Positions 41,790 through 52,547 of a stretch of 64,000 bases of DNA are shown one piece after another. The notes beneath the pieces are model-generated. The model was not told the DNA's origin. It ran no database searches and saw only the letters and a list, made by a program, of their open reading frames with translations. The first letter of the stretch is position 1. Each line of letters opens with the position of its first letter. A program made the translations under genes and the position numbers. The stretch is taken from NCBI GenBank assembly GCA_947589575.1, contig CANQBM010000005.1, positions 56,674-120,673 on the forward strand, given 5' to 3'. This DNA comes from an uncultured Clostridia bacterium. Lineage in GTDB: Bacteria > Bacillota > Clostridia > Oscillospirales > Acutalibacteraceae.

Positions 41790-44292
41790 AAACGCCGCTA
41801 AATACGATTTTAAAAGAGCGCTGAAAAGTACAATTATTCCTGCAATTTTTACTTTTCTTGTGTCTGTATATTGTTTTGTATTATCACCTTTAAGTTTTTT
41901 ATTAATAAATTTCAGGAGTATGAAAAACATTCTTGATATAGTTAGTATACGCAAAAACATTTCACTTTGTTTAACGGTTTTCTCTGCGGATATAAGTGAT
42001 TTTTCAGGTGAAAACGCAGGATTATTGTTTTTAATTCTCGGCGCTCTTTTTGCGCTTGTTTCATTTAGATTTGTAATGAAAAAGAGGGATGTCAATGTCT
42101 TTTTTTCATCAAGCATTGACAGAAGAACAATGTTTAAAAACAGGGTTGCAGCCTGTTTATTAATAATGGCGGCGGCGCTGCTTATTCCGATAATTGTTGA
42201 TATTATTATAAATATATCCATTCTTACCAAAGCAGGATATATTATAAAATACGGACTGCTTATATTTGCCGAGTGTTATGTTTATTTACTCACGGGATTT
42301 TCTATAATGCTTATTGCAATGTCATACTGCTCAACCATTGTTGAAAGCATTTTCTTCTACGGCTCAATAGCCTGCGCTCCGACAGCCGTGATGTATTTTA
42401 TACATTCCACAGGCGCCGCGTTTTTAAGAGGTTATAACTATGCCGATTTTCCAAACTACTCCGATTACGGTTTTCTTCAGCCGAGTCTTTTCCATTATAC
42501 CTCAATCATTAATCCCCTTATGCTTGGAAAAGCGTTCGGACCTTTCTATTCCATGGATAACAACTTAATTAATTTCGGCTTTCATTCATTATATATGGAA
42601 AACGCGGACGCAAACATTGAAGTATACAGCAATTTGTTCCAAGACTATGAGGAGGCATCATTTGATTATATTCTCCCTCTTATTGTATGGGCGGTAATCG
42701 GCATCTGTTTCATCCTTATTTCAAGACGTCTTTTCATTAATATTAAAGCGGAAAACGCGGGTATTCACGGCAAAAAACCGTTTGTTTCAAATCTTTTTGC
42801 CGTTGAAGTCATAATATTAGCCTTTGCGCTTTGGGTAAACGTGTTCTACGGTACTATCCAGTCCGCTGCTGCAAAAAGCTCTGCAAATATGATTTTAACC
42901 TTAGCGGTAGGCGCTTTTATAATGCTTGCTTTATATTTCATTATTCTATCAATTTGCAAAAGAACGATTAAGCGTAAGGTAAAAGAGCTTACCGTTCCCG
43001 TATCTGTAATCGGTGTTACTCTCGTAATATCAGTTATATTGATTACAGGAGGTTTTGGATTTTCTACATATGTACCCGATGCCGAAGATATAAGCTGTGC
43101 AATAATTACTGCAAGCGACACAAATTTCGCGTCGGGAGAAATAAACAGCGAACCCTCCGAGCACTCATATTACGGCGAAATATTTAACCCAGAGTCTTTA
43201 AACGCTATCGGTCCTTTCACAGAAAAGGAGGATTTGGAGGCGCTGACAAAGATTAACGAAAAGCTCGTTGAAAAAACAGACAATATGACGCGAAACTGTG
43301 TATGTGTTTACTATGAGCTTAAAAACGGCAAAGTTGTCAGCAGATTGTACGATAAAACCGACTATGACGCCCAGTACAGCATTCTTTCGCTCCGTGACAG
43401 CAAGGCGGCGCGCGAGGAGCTTACTTACCTGTTTGCAGGCAATTCAAAACAACAGCCTATGACCGATAAGCTTAAAAATTCAACCATTGATATTGATAAA
43501 GTTTTAAATTATGAATTGGAAAAAAATATTTATACCGTATTCCAAAAAGGAAAGGTGTGGATTATTGATTCAAATAATATAATGACCTACAAGAATATTA
43601 AAAACACTCCGGAATTCAGAGAGGCTCTATTAAGCGATTTGCTTTCCCAAACATACGAACAGCGTTTCAGATCTAAAGAGCAGGCAATCGGCGGAATATA
43701 TATAACCACGTTAAATTTTGACAAAGAGGGTAACTATTATTATAATGACTATTCTACATCTTTCGGCACAGGATATTATATCTATCCGTCAATGACAAAT
43801 ACGGTCAAATATCTAAAATCGACAGGCGAGTACGAGTTGTTTGCCCCGCAGTCCGGCGAAATAGAATCAATTAGTATTAATACTGTAAAGACAATCCGTT
43901 CAGAAAATTCTTTGCAGGATGATTCATTGTTGTCGCATACGGCAAGTTTAATTCGTTCAAACAGTCCTTTGCAGGATGATTCGTTTTTATCGCATCAGTT
44001 TATATCGCAAAATGAAACCTATTCTGAAATTGCGGAATATGATGAATACTATACTCCTGATGAAGAATATGAAGAATATAATGGTTTTTATAATATAAAA
44101 GATTATTTCAAAAACGCAAAAACCTTTACCGACAGCCGTCAAATCAAGGAGCTTTTAGGGAAATCGAGTATTTACTATTTCTCGAATAATGATGACTTTA
44201 TCATTATGATTAAATACAAAAAGGCAGGATATGTTACAAAGATAATACCTGCAAACGAGATCCCGAAATGGGTTGCAGGACAGAAAAGTTAA
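41761..44292 (+). CDS. Large ABC transporter membrane subunit
   Basis: This 843-residue protein has several membrane helices in residues 30-440, ending near SVIGVTLVISVILITGGFGF. A large soluble, probably extracytoplasmic part of 400 residues follows. It resembles the permeases of GntR/YtrA-type ABC operons, which handle antibiotics or envelope stress. The start follows GGAGGATAGTAAAT inside the ATPase gene. The soluble part contains a 19-residue tandem repeat (see findings). Substrate unknown. Confidence 0.75.
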   Translation: MTSLQFSANKNAAKYDFKRALKSTIIPAIFTFLVSVYCFVLSPLSFLLINFRSMKNILDIVSIRKNISLCLTVFSADISDFSGENAGLLFLILGALFALVSFRFVMKKRDVNVFFSSSIDRRTMFKNRVAACLLIMAAALLIPIIVDIIINISILTKAGYIIKYGLLIFAECYVYLLTGFSIMLIAMSYCSTIVESIFFYGSIACAPTAVMYFIHSTGAAFLRGYNYADFPNYSDYGFLQPSLFHYTSIINPLMLGKAFGPFYSMDNNLINFGFHSLYMENADANIEVYSNLFQDYEEASFDYILPLIVWAVIGICFILISRRLFINIKAENAGIHGKKPFVSNLFAVEVIILAFALWVNVFYGTIQSAAAKSSANMILTLAVGAFIMLALYFIILSICKRTIKRKVKELTVPVSVIGVTLVISVILITGGFGFSTYVPDAEDISCAIITASDTNFASGEINSEPSEHSYYGEIFNPESLNAIGPFTEKEDLEALTKINEKLVEKTDNMTRNCVCVYYELKNGKVVSRLYDKTDYDAQYSILSLRDSKAAREELTYLFAGNSKQQPMTDKLKNSTIDIDKVLNYELEKNIYTVFQKGKVWIIDSNNIMTYKNIKNTPEFREALLSDLLSQTYEQRFRSKEQAIGGIYITTLNFDKEGNYYYNDYSTSFGTGYYIYPSMTNTVKYLKSTGEYELFAPQSGEIESISINTVKTIRSENSLQDDSLLSHTASLIRSNSPLQDDSFLSHQFISQNETYSEIAEYDEYYTPDEEYEEYNGFYNIKDYFKNAKTFTDSRQIKELLGKSSIYYFSNNDDFIIMIKYKKAGYVTKIIPANEIPKWVAGQKS

Positions 44293-44312
44293 TAAATTAT
44301 AAGATAACAGTC

Positions 44313-44347
44313 AGCCAGCGGAGTTTTCTCCGCTGGCTTTCTTGTTT
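44313..44347 (+). terminator. Terminator after the ABC operon
   Basis: AGCCAGCGGAG (44313-44323) and CTCCGCTGGCT (44328-44338) form a perfect 11-bp stem with a TTTT loop, followed by TTCTTGTTT. Confidence 0.9.
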
Positions 44348-44432
44348 ATTGAAAAATTTGTTGAAAAAAGTTATTATTATTGCGTCAACTTTTTTTGCCG
44401 AATCGGGACTACTATATGAAGGAGGTGGTCAT

Positions 44433-44957
44433 TTGGATATCAATGGCAAAAAAAGGACTCTGCAGGATAGATTTACACAAATATATAACCGGTACAAGAG
44501 CTCTATATATAAATTCTGTTTGGTTAAGCTGAACGGTGACAGTAATAGCGCTGAGGATTGTATGCAAAATGCATTTATTGTTTTATACAAGAAAATGAAG
44601 AATGGTGAAGAAATCAATAATCCAAGGGCCTTTTTATACAAAACAGCAGGAAATTATGTTTTCAAGTGTATTGAAGAAAAAACGAAGGAGAACGCCAAAA
44701 CCGTACCCATATCGGAATATGAGGATAAAGCGGTCGACCGTCAAAATATTATTGACAGTGATATTGATTATTCAATATTAAACCAAAAACTTAATGACGT
44801 GCTTAATCCGGATGAAAAGCAGCTCCTGAAATTAAAATACATAGATGACCTGACAATTGAGCAGGTTGCAGACATACTTAACATTACAAAGCCTGCCGTT
44901 GCTAAACGACTACAGCGATTAAGAGAAAAAATAAAAAATTCTATTATAATAGAATAG
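44433..44957 (+). CDS. ECF-like sigma factor
   Basis: This 174-residue sigma-70 family protein has region 2 (FTQIYNRYKSSIYKFCLVK, then AEDCMQNAFIVLYKKM) and region 4 with a helix-turn-helix (LTIEQVADILNITKPAVAKRLQRL in parts: LTIEQVADILNI, AVAKRLQRL). The TTG start at 44433 follows GAAGGAGGTGGTCA; the longer frame begins before the terminator region and is rejected. A GTCAACTTTTTT stretch (44384-44396) could be its own -35 site. It is followed by a membrane protein with a short gap of 13 bases, a typical sigma/anti-sigma arrangement. Confidence 0.82.
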   Translation: MDINGKKRTLQDRFTQIYNRYKSSIYKFCLVKLNGDSNSAEDCMQNAFIVLYKKMKNGEEINNPRAFLYKTAGNYVFKCIEEKTKENAKTVPISEYEDKAVDRQNIIDSDIDYSILNQKLNDVLNPDEKQLLKLKYIDDLTIEQVADILNITKPAVAKRLQRLREKIKNSIIIE

Positions 44958-44970
44958 AAAGGAGAACGGC

Positions 44971-47900
44971 ATGAATACTTTAGTTAATGACAAGGTCATA
45001 AGTTCCTTTTTTAATGACGATAATTTTAATACAGAGCTTAAGGCTATGCTCAACAAAACGATAGATGAAGAGCTTTCAAAAGAGCCTGATGATATGGACT
45101 GCGATTTAATTGACGAATGTGTGCAGACACTCATTGAAATAGAGCAAAGCAGTAATGACGGATTTGCTGCTTTAATTTCTCTTTTGAGTAGTAAAAAAAT
45201 CATATCCGCATGTGAAAAAGATAGGTTTAAAAATCTCAACAAGAGTATTAAAGCATCTCTTATTGCCTGCATAATTTTAATTTCCGCAATGACTGCTAAC
45301 GCCGCTGTGGCAAAAATATTTAACTATAATATTGCGCAGGAGGTCGTAAACACAATTTCCGAAAAGCTGAAGGACTGGGGAATTGTTGCAAGCGCCAACG
45401 ACAACGGAGAAATTGTAATAGACGAGATTCCTGCTGCATCTGAAAATTCTCAAGTTAATGAGAGCAAAAAAGAAGCAAAGCTTAATAAAAATGAGGATAA
45501 AGAAGAAACGAAACTTAATAACAATACAGATACAAAAAAAGTAAATGCTAAGGCTTACACCGAAAATAATGACAAAAAAGTTATATCGGCAATAGCAGAA
45601 AATAACACAAAGCCTGTTGCATTAAGGCTTACGTTTTCAGACAGTTTTAAGACGGAATACCTTTGGGGTGAAAGCCTTGACACAAGCGGCTTAGCCGTAA
45701 CCGCAGTATATGACGGCGGCACGACGAAGGAAATTGATATCAAGGACTGCTCTTTTACAGGCTATAACAAGGTTACCGAAGGAACACAAAAGATAGTTGT
45801 AACCTATGAAGGCACAAGTGCAACCTTTGAAATAACTCTTAAAAAAACAACACAAAATACAGAAAAGGTGATAACTAATATCATTGGCAAGGCACCTGAT
45901 AAAATTGCATATACCACTAATGACAAATTCATTAATCTGGCCGGTCTTGAAATCAGAGCAACATACTCTGACGGCTCATTTTCAAGAGTATATACGGATA
46001 AGGATGCCGTTATCGTATCGGATATTGACCTTTCAACAGAAGGTGAAAAAACCGTTACATTAAAAATTGATAATTCATTTGATTATACATATGACATTAT
46101 TGTTTATAAATCTGTTGAGGAGGTTGAAATTGAATCAATTAGACCCTATCCTTTTACAAATTATACATTCTATCTTGGTGAAGATGTAGATTTATCTGAA
46201 TTTTCAATACGTGTCACATATAAGGATAAAACCAAGGAAAAGACTAAAAATGATATAGTTCATTATAACAGCAATTTTATTATTACAGGAATTGATACGT
46301 CTACTCAGACTCTCGGAATCAACCGAACCCTGACTATTTACTATAAAGGCGCTGTTTGCAGCGCTCCTTATGAGGTTAAAGCAAAAAGTACGGTAGCTTA
46401 TACAAGCTTTAACTCTGACGAAAGACCTAAATTCCTTTATTACTACGGTGAGCCATTGTCCATAGGCAAGGATTATGCAATTGATGAAATCGAGAATTTA
46501 AAATCATCACAGCAAATGGTTGACGGCTCAGACAAATATTGGGACTTATTTGATGGCTATTTTTGGGGACTTCAGGTTTGGTGGAATGACACATCCGTCA
46601 CTACTGACGGTCGTTTATATTATCATACGGATTGCGATTTTTACGGCTATGACCCCTATAAATACGGATATCAGACAATTGATACATTCATTGATGGGGT
46701 GTACGTTATGAGCTTTTCCGTTTTTGTATACGGTGATGAAGGATTCGCACCATTACGCAGACCTGAAATGAATATAAGGGTAGGCTCCGAGCAAAACGAT
46801 TTACGCACCGGCAAGTGGGCGGCCTGCACAGGTGATGCCGGTTTATCTATAAATGAGGCGCTACGTCGGTACGCTGAAAATTATGATGAAAGCAAAAAAC
46901 ACATTTATAATAATACACCTGAATGTAAGTTTATCAATGGTATAACAAGCTATGCTACGCTTGATAATGAGGATGAAATCGGAATCCAGACGGCGACGAT
47001 AACGCTGCCTGACGGAACAATTTATAAATATGACGTATATCACGTTTATGATGTAAAATCTTACAAAATCAAAAATCCCGTTCCATATTATAAATTGAGT
47101 GTAGAAGATGCAAAAAATAATAATTTTGGGGATATGAGCCTTGAAATCACTACAAAAGACGGTCAGCTTCTTAACGAAAGTATAGAAAATTCTAACGTTA
47201 ATTATCAGGTTACCAAAGAGCTTGATTTAAACAACATCAACTCTGTGTTTGCAGGCGCCCACATCAGTCTTGACAGAACAAAATATTATTTTGACGGCAG
47301 AAACTTTGCATATATACCGTTATATATTTATTCCGAGGGCTATGAAAATACGATTTCTATGGAAATTGTAAATCGTGGGCTTCAGTCCGAAAATCGGGAA
47401 ATATTTACTGTTGGTGCATTCAATGACAGAGATATAACAGATTTCTATTATACAATAAGACTTCATGCCTTTGATAATTACGTGGATGTTCAAAGTGATT
47501 ATATAATCTTAAGCGGTATTGATTTCAATACTGTCGGTAAATATAACGTTGGATTTTCTGTTGAGCTTAACGGTGAAACATACACCCTTTATAAAACGTT
47601 ATATATCGCTGATCCGGTTCCGGATCGCGGCCTAAAAATTGTTACAGACCCAAATACAGGTCATAAATTTATGCCGGGTGATACGGTAGATATTAACGGA
47701 ATCAGTCTTACTTATAAAAACAGATTGGGGGAAACTACCAAACTGACCGCTGATGATATAACATACGAAATCACTTATGGCGGCAAAGGTCACACAATCG
47801 ACAGTGAATTAAATACAAGTTATATAACAATAACTTATAAATACGTAGATAATTGGGAAGAAGAGTTTACGTGTACTGCTCAATACAGTACTTGGGGATA

Positions 47901-48192
47901 TATGCCATACTTTAATTCTTATTATTTTTCAAAAGAAAAAAATGCCGTGGTTGTAAATTGGAATAAGGTTGACGATGCTGATTATTATATAGTGACGTTT
48001 TTAGGCGAATCATATATAACCTCTGACACTTATGTATATTGTGACAGAAATCTGAGAAACGATACATTCAGCAAAGAACGTGTTACAATTAAACCGGTTA
48101 AAGTTGTTGACGGTAAAAAGCTAATTGGATATGGTGCTAATTTTTGTTATTTGTATTTTACAATAGACGGATATGTACCACCTGAAGAATAA
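44971..48192 (+). CDS. Giant membrane protein, possible anti-sigma sensor with Big_3-like repeats
   Basis: The 1073-residue protein has a cytoplasmic N-terminal region of about 90 residues (DEELSKEPDDMDCDLIDECV), one transmembrane helix at 94-113 and a long extracellular region. The external part contains several bacterial-Ig-like (Big_3) domains, with repeating LDTSGLAVTAVYDGG and LGEDVDLSEFSIRVTY type strands. The gene directly follows the sigma factor, so the N-terminus is probably an anti-sigma domain and the exterior a sensor or adhesin. This is inference from layout. Conserved binding partners are unknown. Confidence 0.7.
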   Translation: MNTLVNDKVISSFFNDDNFNTELKAMLNKTIDEELSKEPDDMDCDLIDECVQTLIEIEQSSNDGFAALISLLSSKKIISACEKDRFKNLNKSIKASLIACIILISAMTANAAVAKIFNYNIAQEVVNTISEKLKDWGIVASANDNGEIVIDEIPAASENSQVNESKKEAKLNKNEDKEETKLNNNTDTKKVNAKAYTENNDKKVISAIAENNTKPVALRLTFSDSFKTEYLWGESLDTSGLAVTAVYDGGTTKEIDIKDCSFTGYNKVTEGTQKIVVTYEGTSATFEITLKKTTQNTEKVITNIIGKAPDKIAYTTNDKFINLAGLEIRATYSDGSFSRVYTDKDAVIVSDIDLSTEGEKTVTLKIDNSFDYTYDIIVYKSVEEVEIESIRPYPFTNYTFYLGEDVDLSEFSIRVTYKDKTKEKTKNDIVHYNSNFIITGIDTSTQTLGINRTLTIYYKGAVCSAPYEVKAKSTVAYTSFNSDERPKFLYYYGEPLSIGKDYAIDEIENLKSSQQMVDGSDKYWDLFDGYFWGLQVWWNDTSVTTDGRLYYHTDCDFYGYDPYKYGYQTIDTFIDGVYVMSFSVFVYGDEGFAPLRRPEMNIRVGSEQNDLRTGKWAACTGDAGLSINEALRRYAENYDESKKHIYNNTPECKFINGITSYATLDNEDEIGIQTATITLPDGTIYKYDVYHVYDVKSYKIKNPVPYYKLSVEDAKNNNFGDMSLEITTKDGQLLNESIENSNVNYQVTKELDLNNINSVFAGAHISLDRTKYYFDGRNFAYIPLYIYSEGYENTISMEIVNRGLQSENREIFTVGAFNDRDITDFYYTIRLHAFDNYVDVQSDYIILSGIDFNTVGKYNVGFSVELNGETYTLYKTLYIADPVPDRGLKIVTDPNTGHKFMPGDTVDINGISLTYKNRLGETTKLTADDITYEITYGGKGHTIDSELNTSYITITYKYVDNWEEEFTCTAQYSTWGYMPYFNSYYFSKEKNAVVVNWNKVDDADYYIVTFLGESYITSDTYVYCDRNLRNDTFSKERVTIKPVKVVDGKKLIGYGANFCYLYFTIDGYVPPEE

Positions 48193-48196
48193 ATAA

Positions 48197-48236
48197 AAGG
48201 GCAGTGGGTAAAGCCACTGCCCTTAATCTATATTTT
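48197..48236. terminator. Terminator between the giant membrane protein and trpA
   Basis: AAGGGCAGTGG (48197-48207) pairs with CCACTGCCCTT (48214-48224), with A/T-rich flanks on both strands. The genes converge here. Confidence 0.85.
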
Positions 48237-48237
48237 A

Positions 48238-49008
48238 TTACCTTATTGCGTCCTTCATTGACTTAACGTAATCATAAACCTTTTCAGGAGAATTTACGCC
48301 GTGCTCGGCAATAATTTTTACAATCGCGGAGCCGACTATAACGCCGTCCGCAATGTGCGAATATTTTTTTGCCTGCTCGGGCGTATTAATACCAAAGCCA
48401 ATCGCAACGGGGGTATCCGTAACCTCCTTGATTGCCTTTGTAATTGATTCAAGGTCGGTCTTTATTTCACTTCTCGTTCCGGTTACGCCGAGTGACGACA
48501 CGGTATATACAAAGCCTTTCGCCTCAGACGCAATCATTTTAATCCTGTCCTCGCTTGTGGGAGCAATTAGCGATATAACATCTATATCGTAATTTACGGC
48601 GACGCTTTGAAGCTCCTCCTTTTCCTCATACGGTAAATCGGGAATAATTACTCCGCTGATGCCCGCGTTTTTTGCTTTTTGAAGAAATTTATCATAGCCG
48701 TATTTAAAAAGCACGTTAAGATAAGTCATATAAACAAGTGGAATATCCACCTGAGCAGACACCTTTTTTGTAAGCTCAAAAACCTTATCGGTGGTAGTGC
48801 CCTGCGAAAGCGAGCGGATATTTGCCTCCTGAATAACAGGTCCCTCCGCAATAGGGTCGGAAAACGGAATACCGATTTCTATTAAATCGCAACCTGCCTT
48901 TGCCATACTAAGCATAATCTTCTCGCTTACCTCAAGGTCGGGATCGCCCGCGGTAACAAATCCTATAAACGCTTTTCCTTTTTCAAACGCATTTTTTATC
49001 TTACTCAT
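48238..49008 (-). CDS. trpA: Tryptophan synthase alpha subunit
   Basis: The 256-residue alpha subunit splits indole-3-glycerol phosphate to indole and glyceraldehyde 3-phosphate. It has [19 protein letters not shown] with the catalytic acid, and the phosphate-binding [10 protein letters not shown]. It overlaps trpB by eight bases and is the last gene of the operon, ending at the shared terminator. Confidence 0.96.
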   Translation of the reverse strand: MSKIKNAFEKGKAFIGFVTAGDPDLEVSEKIMLSMAKAGCDLIEIGIPFSDPIAEGPVIQEANIRSLSQGTTTDKVFELTKKVSAQVDIPLVYMTYLNVLFKYGYDKFLQKAKNAGISGVIIPDLPYEEKEELQSVAVNYDIDVISLIAPTSEDRIKMIASEAKGFVYTVSSLGVTGTRSEIKTDLESITKAIKEVTDTPVAIGFGINTPEQAKKYSHIADGVIVGSAIVKIIAEHGVNSPEKVYDYVKSMKDAIR

Positions 49009-50185
49009 TTATCTCTATCCCCCTGTACCTTGCGATTGCCGCAACGTCCTTGTCGCCTCTGCCCGAAAGGCAGCAGATAATAATATCATCCTTACTCATA
49101 TCGGGAGCAATCTTAATAAGCTGTGCGACCGCGTGAGCCGATTCAATGGCACAGATAATACCCTCCGTTTTGGCAATATACTCAAAGGCATTTACCGCCT
49201 CGTCATCTGTTACAGCTACGTATTCCGCTCTGCCCGTGTCGTGAAGATATGCGTGCTCAGGACCTACTCCCGGATAATCAAGCCCTGCGCTTATTGAATA
49301 AACAGGAGCAATCTGACCATATTCGTTCTGGCAGAAATACGATTTCATACCGTGGAAGACGCCGAGCGTGCCTGTTGAAATAGTCGCGGCGGTTTCGCCT
49401 GTATGGATACCTCTTCCCGCAGCCTCGCACCCAATGAGGCGGACGTCCCTGTCATTAATAAAATTATAGAACATACCCATAGCGTTTGAGCCGCCTCCGA
49501 CGCATGCCATAACGGCTGTAGGAAGCTTGCCCTCAAGTTCAAGTATCTGCGCTCTTGCCTCTTTTGAAATAACCGACTGAAAATCTCTTACAATCATCGG
49601 ATAGGGGTGGGGTCCCATAACAGAGCCGAGAACATACAAAGTATCGTCAACACGCGACACCCATTCGCGCATTGCCTCATTTACAGCGTCCTTGAGCGTC
49701 ATAGTTCCCGTTGTGACGGGATGCACCTTTGCGCCCAAAAGCTCCATACGGTAAACATTGAGCGCTTGACGGTCCGTGTCCTCCTTGCCCATAAAGATTT
49801 CACATTCCATGCCCATAAGCGCCGCTGCTGTTGCCGTCGCAACGCCGTGCTGTCCGGCGCCCGTTTCGGCAATAACACGCGTCTTGCCCATTTTTTTTGC
49901 AAGCAGGCATTGCCCGAGAACATTATTAATCTTATGGCTTCCCGTATGGTTAAGGTCCTCGCGCTTAAAATAGATTTTGGCTCCGCCTAAATCTTTTGTC
50001 ATCTTCTCTGCATAATAAAGAAGCGACGGTCTGCCCGCATATTCCCTGAAGAGCTTATCAAGCTCGGCGTTAAATTCAGGGTCGCTTTTATAATGTTCAT
50101 ACGCATTTTCAAGATTCTTTATTTCATTCATCAGCGTTTCCGGTATATATTGACCGCCGTGAATACCATATCGTCCTTTGCTCAT
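49001..50185 (-). CDS. trpB: Tryptophan synthase beta subunit
   Basis: The 394-residue PLP enzyme joins indole and serine. The PLP lysine lies in TGSHKINN, and GGGSNAMG binds the phosphate. I place the start at the ATG 50185, overlapping the trpF stop (ATGA) behind GGAGTGTACGAA; an in-frame ATG nine bases upstream is less likely. Confidence 0.96.
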   Translation of the reverse strand: MSKGRYGIHGGQYIPETLMNEIKNLENAYEHYKSDPEFNAELDKLFREYAGRPSLLYYAEKMTKDLGGAKIYFKREDLNHTGSHKINNVLGQCLLAKKMGKTRVIAETGAGQHGVATATAAALMGMECEIFMGKEDTDRQALNVYRMELLGAKVHPVTTGTMTLKDAVNEAMREWVSRVDDTLYVLGSVMGPHPYPMIVRDFQSVISKEARAQILELEGKLPTAVMACVGGGSNAMGMFYNFINDRDVRLIGCEAAGRGIHTGETAATISTGTLGVFHGMKSYFCQNEYGQIAPVYSISAGLDYPGVGPEHAYLHDTGRAEYVAVTDDEAVNAFEYIAKTEGIICAIESAHAVAQLIKIAPDMSKDDIIICCLSGRGDKDVAAIARYRGIEINE

Positions 50186-50754
50186 TTCGTACACTCCATA
50201 ACTTGTTTTATCTTATTATAGTCCTTGACTCCGTTAGTTTCAACTGCTGAGGACAAATCAATGCAGTAAGGATTTATCTCCCTGACTGCCTGTTTTATAT
50301 TATCTGCATTAAGTCCTCCCGCAAGGAAAAAAGGCTTATCTGTTTTAGGAACTTTGCTCCAGTCAAACGTCTTTCCCGTGCCTGTTCCCGAATCAAACAG
50401 AAAATAATCGGTATTATATTCATCTGTCCTATTAAACATATCCGGACTGAAATATTTTATTACAGGCCCTTTAATTTTATCGCAGAATTCCGAAGATTCC
50501 TGCCCGTGAAGCTGAACAATGTCAATAATTCCTTCATTTACAAGCCTGTTTATTTTGACGGCATCATCATTAACAAAAACGCCGACAGCCTTAATGCTTT
50601 TATCAAGTCCCGCCTTAAGCACAGCCGCCTGCTCTTCGCCGATACTGCGTTTAAAACCGTCTGTCAGGATAAAACCTATAAAATCAGGTTTAAGTTCATT
50701 GACGTATTCAATATCTTCTTTGCGCCTTAAACCGCAAATTTTAATTTTTGCCAT
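50182..50754 (-). CDS. trpF: Phosphoribosylanthranilate isomerase
   Basis: The 190-residue TIM barrel has KICGLR at the start with the catalytic cysteine and [15 protein letters not shown] with the catalytic aspartate. It isomerises phosphoribosylanthranilate. It overlaps trpC by 14 bases and trpB by four. Confidence 0.95.
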   Translation of the reverse strand: MAKIKICGLRRKEDIEYVNELKPDFIGFILTDGFKRSIGEEQAAVLKAGLDKSIKAVGVFVNDDAVKINRLVNEGIIDIVQLHGQESSEFCDKIKGPVIKYFSPDMFNRTDEYNTDYFLFDSGTGTGKTFDWSKVPKTDKPFFLAGGLNADNIKQAVREINPYCIDLSSAVETNGVKDYNKIKQVMECTK

Positions 50755-51529
50755 ATAAAAGCTCCTTCAGGACAGCCCTTTTATCATCGGCTCTCATTAG
50801 GGTTTCACCTATTAAAACGGCGTCGGTTTTGTTATTAAGCAAAACCCTTATATCTTCGTGATTTTCTATACCGCTTTCGGATACAAATATAACATCACGC
50901 GGTATCATACTGCGGTATTTTGTTGAGTTGTTCACATCAACCGTAAAATCGTTAAGATTCCTGTTATTTACTCCGATAATCCTTGCGCCCGCCTTAAGGG
51001 CTGAATTTACTTCATTTTCATCGTGCGCCTCAACAAGAGCGGAAATACCGAGACTGTCGCAAATTTTAATGTATCCGCTTATTATATCCGTATCAAGTAG
51101 AGCACAGATTAAAAGCACCGCCTTTGCTCCGAGGAGCTTTGCCTCATATATCTGATATTCGCATACCGTAAAATCCTTTCTCAAAACAGGAATGGAAACG
51201 GCTTGCGCAATCTCCTTTAAATACATATCGCTGCCCATAAACCATTTTGGCTCGGTAAGACAGCTGATACAGGCGGCTCCTGCTTTTTCGTATTCACGAG
51301 CAATTTTAAGATAAGGAAAATCCTCCGCGATAACACCCTTTGACGGTGACGCCTTTTTAACCTCACATATAAACGAAAGTCCGTCTTTTTTTAACGCTTT
51401 TTCAAACTCAAAGCTTCCCTTCGGCATTGCAAGCGCCTGCGCCTTAATCTCTTCAAGCGGTTTGTTTTTAATTATTGAGGCATATCTTTCTTTCGTATAT
51501 TGAGCAATGGTATTTAAGATTGTACCCAT
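50741..51529 (-). CDS. trpC: Indole-3-glycerol phosphate synthase
   Basis: The 262-residue TIM barrel has VKKASPSKG, VLRKDF and GVNNRNL. It closes the indole ring. The ATG at 51529 is preferred: GGGG lies seven bases upstream. A TTG six bases upstream overlapping the trpD stop is possible. Confidence 0.95.
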   Translation of the reverse strand: MGTILNTIAQYTKERYASIIKNKPLEEIKAQALAMPKGSFEFEKALKKDGLSFICEVKKASPSKGVIAEDFPYLKIAREYEKAGAACISCLTEPKWFMGSDMYLKEIAQAVSIPVLRKDFTVCEYQIYEAKLLGAKAVLLICALLDTDIISGYIKICDSLGISALVEAHDENEVNSALKAGARIIGVNNRNLNDFTVDVNNSTKYRSMIPRDVIFVSESGIENHEDIRVLLNNKTDAVLIGETLMRADDKRAVLKELLYGKN

Positions 51530-51531
51530 AA

Positions 51532-52545
51532 TCAAACCCCGTTTGTTGTTCTTATAAAGCCCTGAAGTACCTTATAGCCCTCGCCCGACATAATAATTTC
51601 CTCAGCCTTTTTGACCGCGTCTTTCATAGGAATATCCCTTTGGTTTGCATAAATACAAGCGCCTGCGTTAAGGATAACTGCTGTATTCTGCGCCTTAGTG
51701 CCTCGTCCCTGAAGAATGTTTACGGCAATTTCTGCGTTTTCCTGCGGGGTTCCGCCGAGAAGCTCCTTCCTGTCCACTCTTTCAAGACCGAAGTCCTCAG
51801 GCTTGATTTCATATTCGGTGATTTTTCCGTCGCGGATTTCGGCAACCGCTGTTTCTTTGCTTGCGCTGATTTCATCAAGACCGTCAAGGCCATAAACGAC
51901 AAGGGCGTCCGTTACGCCGAGCTTTGTGAGCGCCTTTGCAATCTTAGGTACAAACTCACGGCTGAATACACCGAGCACCATCCTGTCGGCATGACCCGGG
52001 TTTGTAAGCGGACCGAGGATGTTAAATACTGTTCTTATGCCGATTTCCTTTCGAACAGGACCTACAAAGCGCATTGCGCTGTGGTACTTCTGCGCAAAGA
52101 AAAATGCAATCCTGTTTTCAGCGAGGCTCTTTTTCATAATATCAGGCTCACAGTCAATTTTTACACCGAGAGCCTCAAGGCAATCGGCTGTTCCGCACTT
52201 TGACGACGCCGCGCGGTTGCCGTGCTTGGCGATTGTAACACCCGCCGCTGCCGCAACAAACGCGGATACGGTTGAAATATTAAAAGAATTTGACTTATCC
52301 CCGCCTGTTCCGACAATATCAAGCGCATGACCGTCGATTTTAAACTCAAGCGCCTTTGAGCGCATACCTTCAGCTGCGCCTGCGATTTCCTCATCTGTTT
52401 CACCTTTCATTGCAAGAGCTGTCAGAAAAGAGGATATGACAACGGGAGAAACCTCGCCGCTCATAATTTCGTCAACCGCCTGTCTTGCCTCTTCAAAAGT
52501 AAGGTCTTTTTTTTCCGCAACTTTGTTCAATAATTTATTTATCAT
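51532..52545 (-). CDS. trpD: Anthranilate phosphoribosyltransferase
   Basis: The 337-residue enzyme has GTGGDKSNSFNIST for phosphoribosyl pyrophosphate and KHGNRAASS. It joins anthranilate and PRPP. The trpG stop is two bases upstream of its ATG. Confidence 0.96.
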   Translation of the reverse strand: MINKLLNKVAEKKDLTFEEARQAVDEIMSGEVSPVVISSFLTALAMKGETDEEIAGAAEGMRSKALEFKIDGHALDIVGTGGDKSNSFNISTVSAFVAAAAGVTIAKHGNRAASSKCGTADCLEALGVKIDCEPDIMKKSLAENRIAFFFAQKYHSAMRFVGPVRKEIGIRTVFNILGPLTNPGHADRMVLGVFSREFVPKIAKALTKLGVTDALVVYGLDGLDEISASKETAVAEIRDGKITEYEIKPEDFGLERVDRKELLGGTPQENAEIAVNILQGRGTKAQNTAVILNAGACIYANQRDIPMKDAVKKAEEIIMSGEGYKVLQGFIRTTNGV

Positions 52546-52547
52546 AA

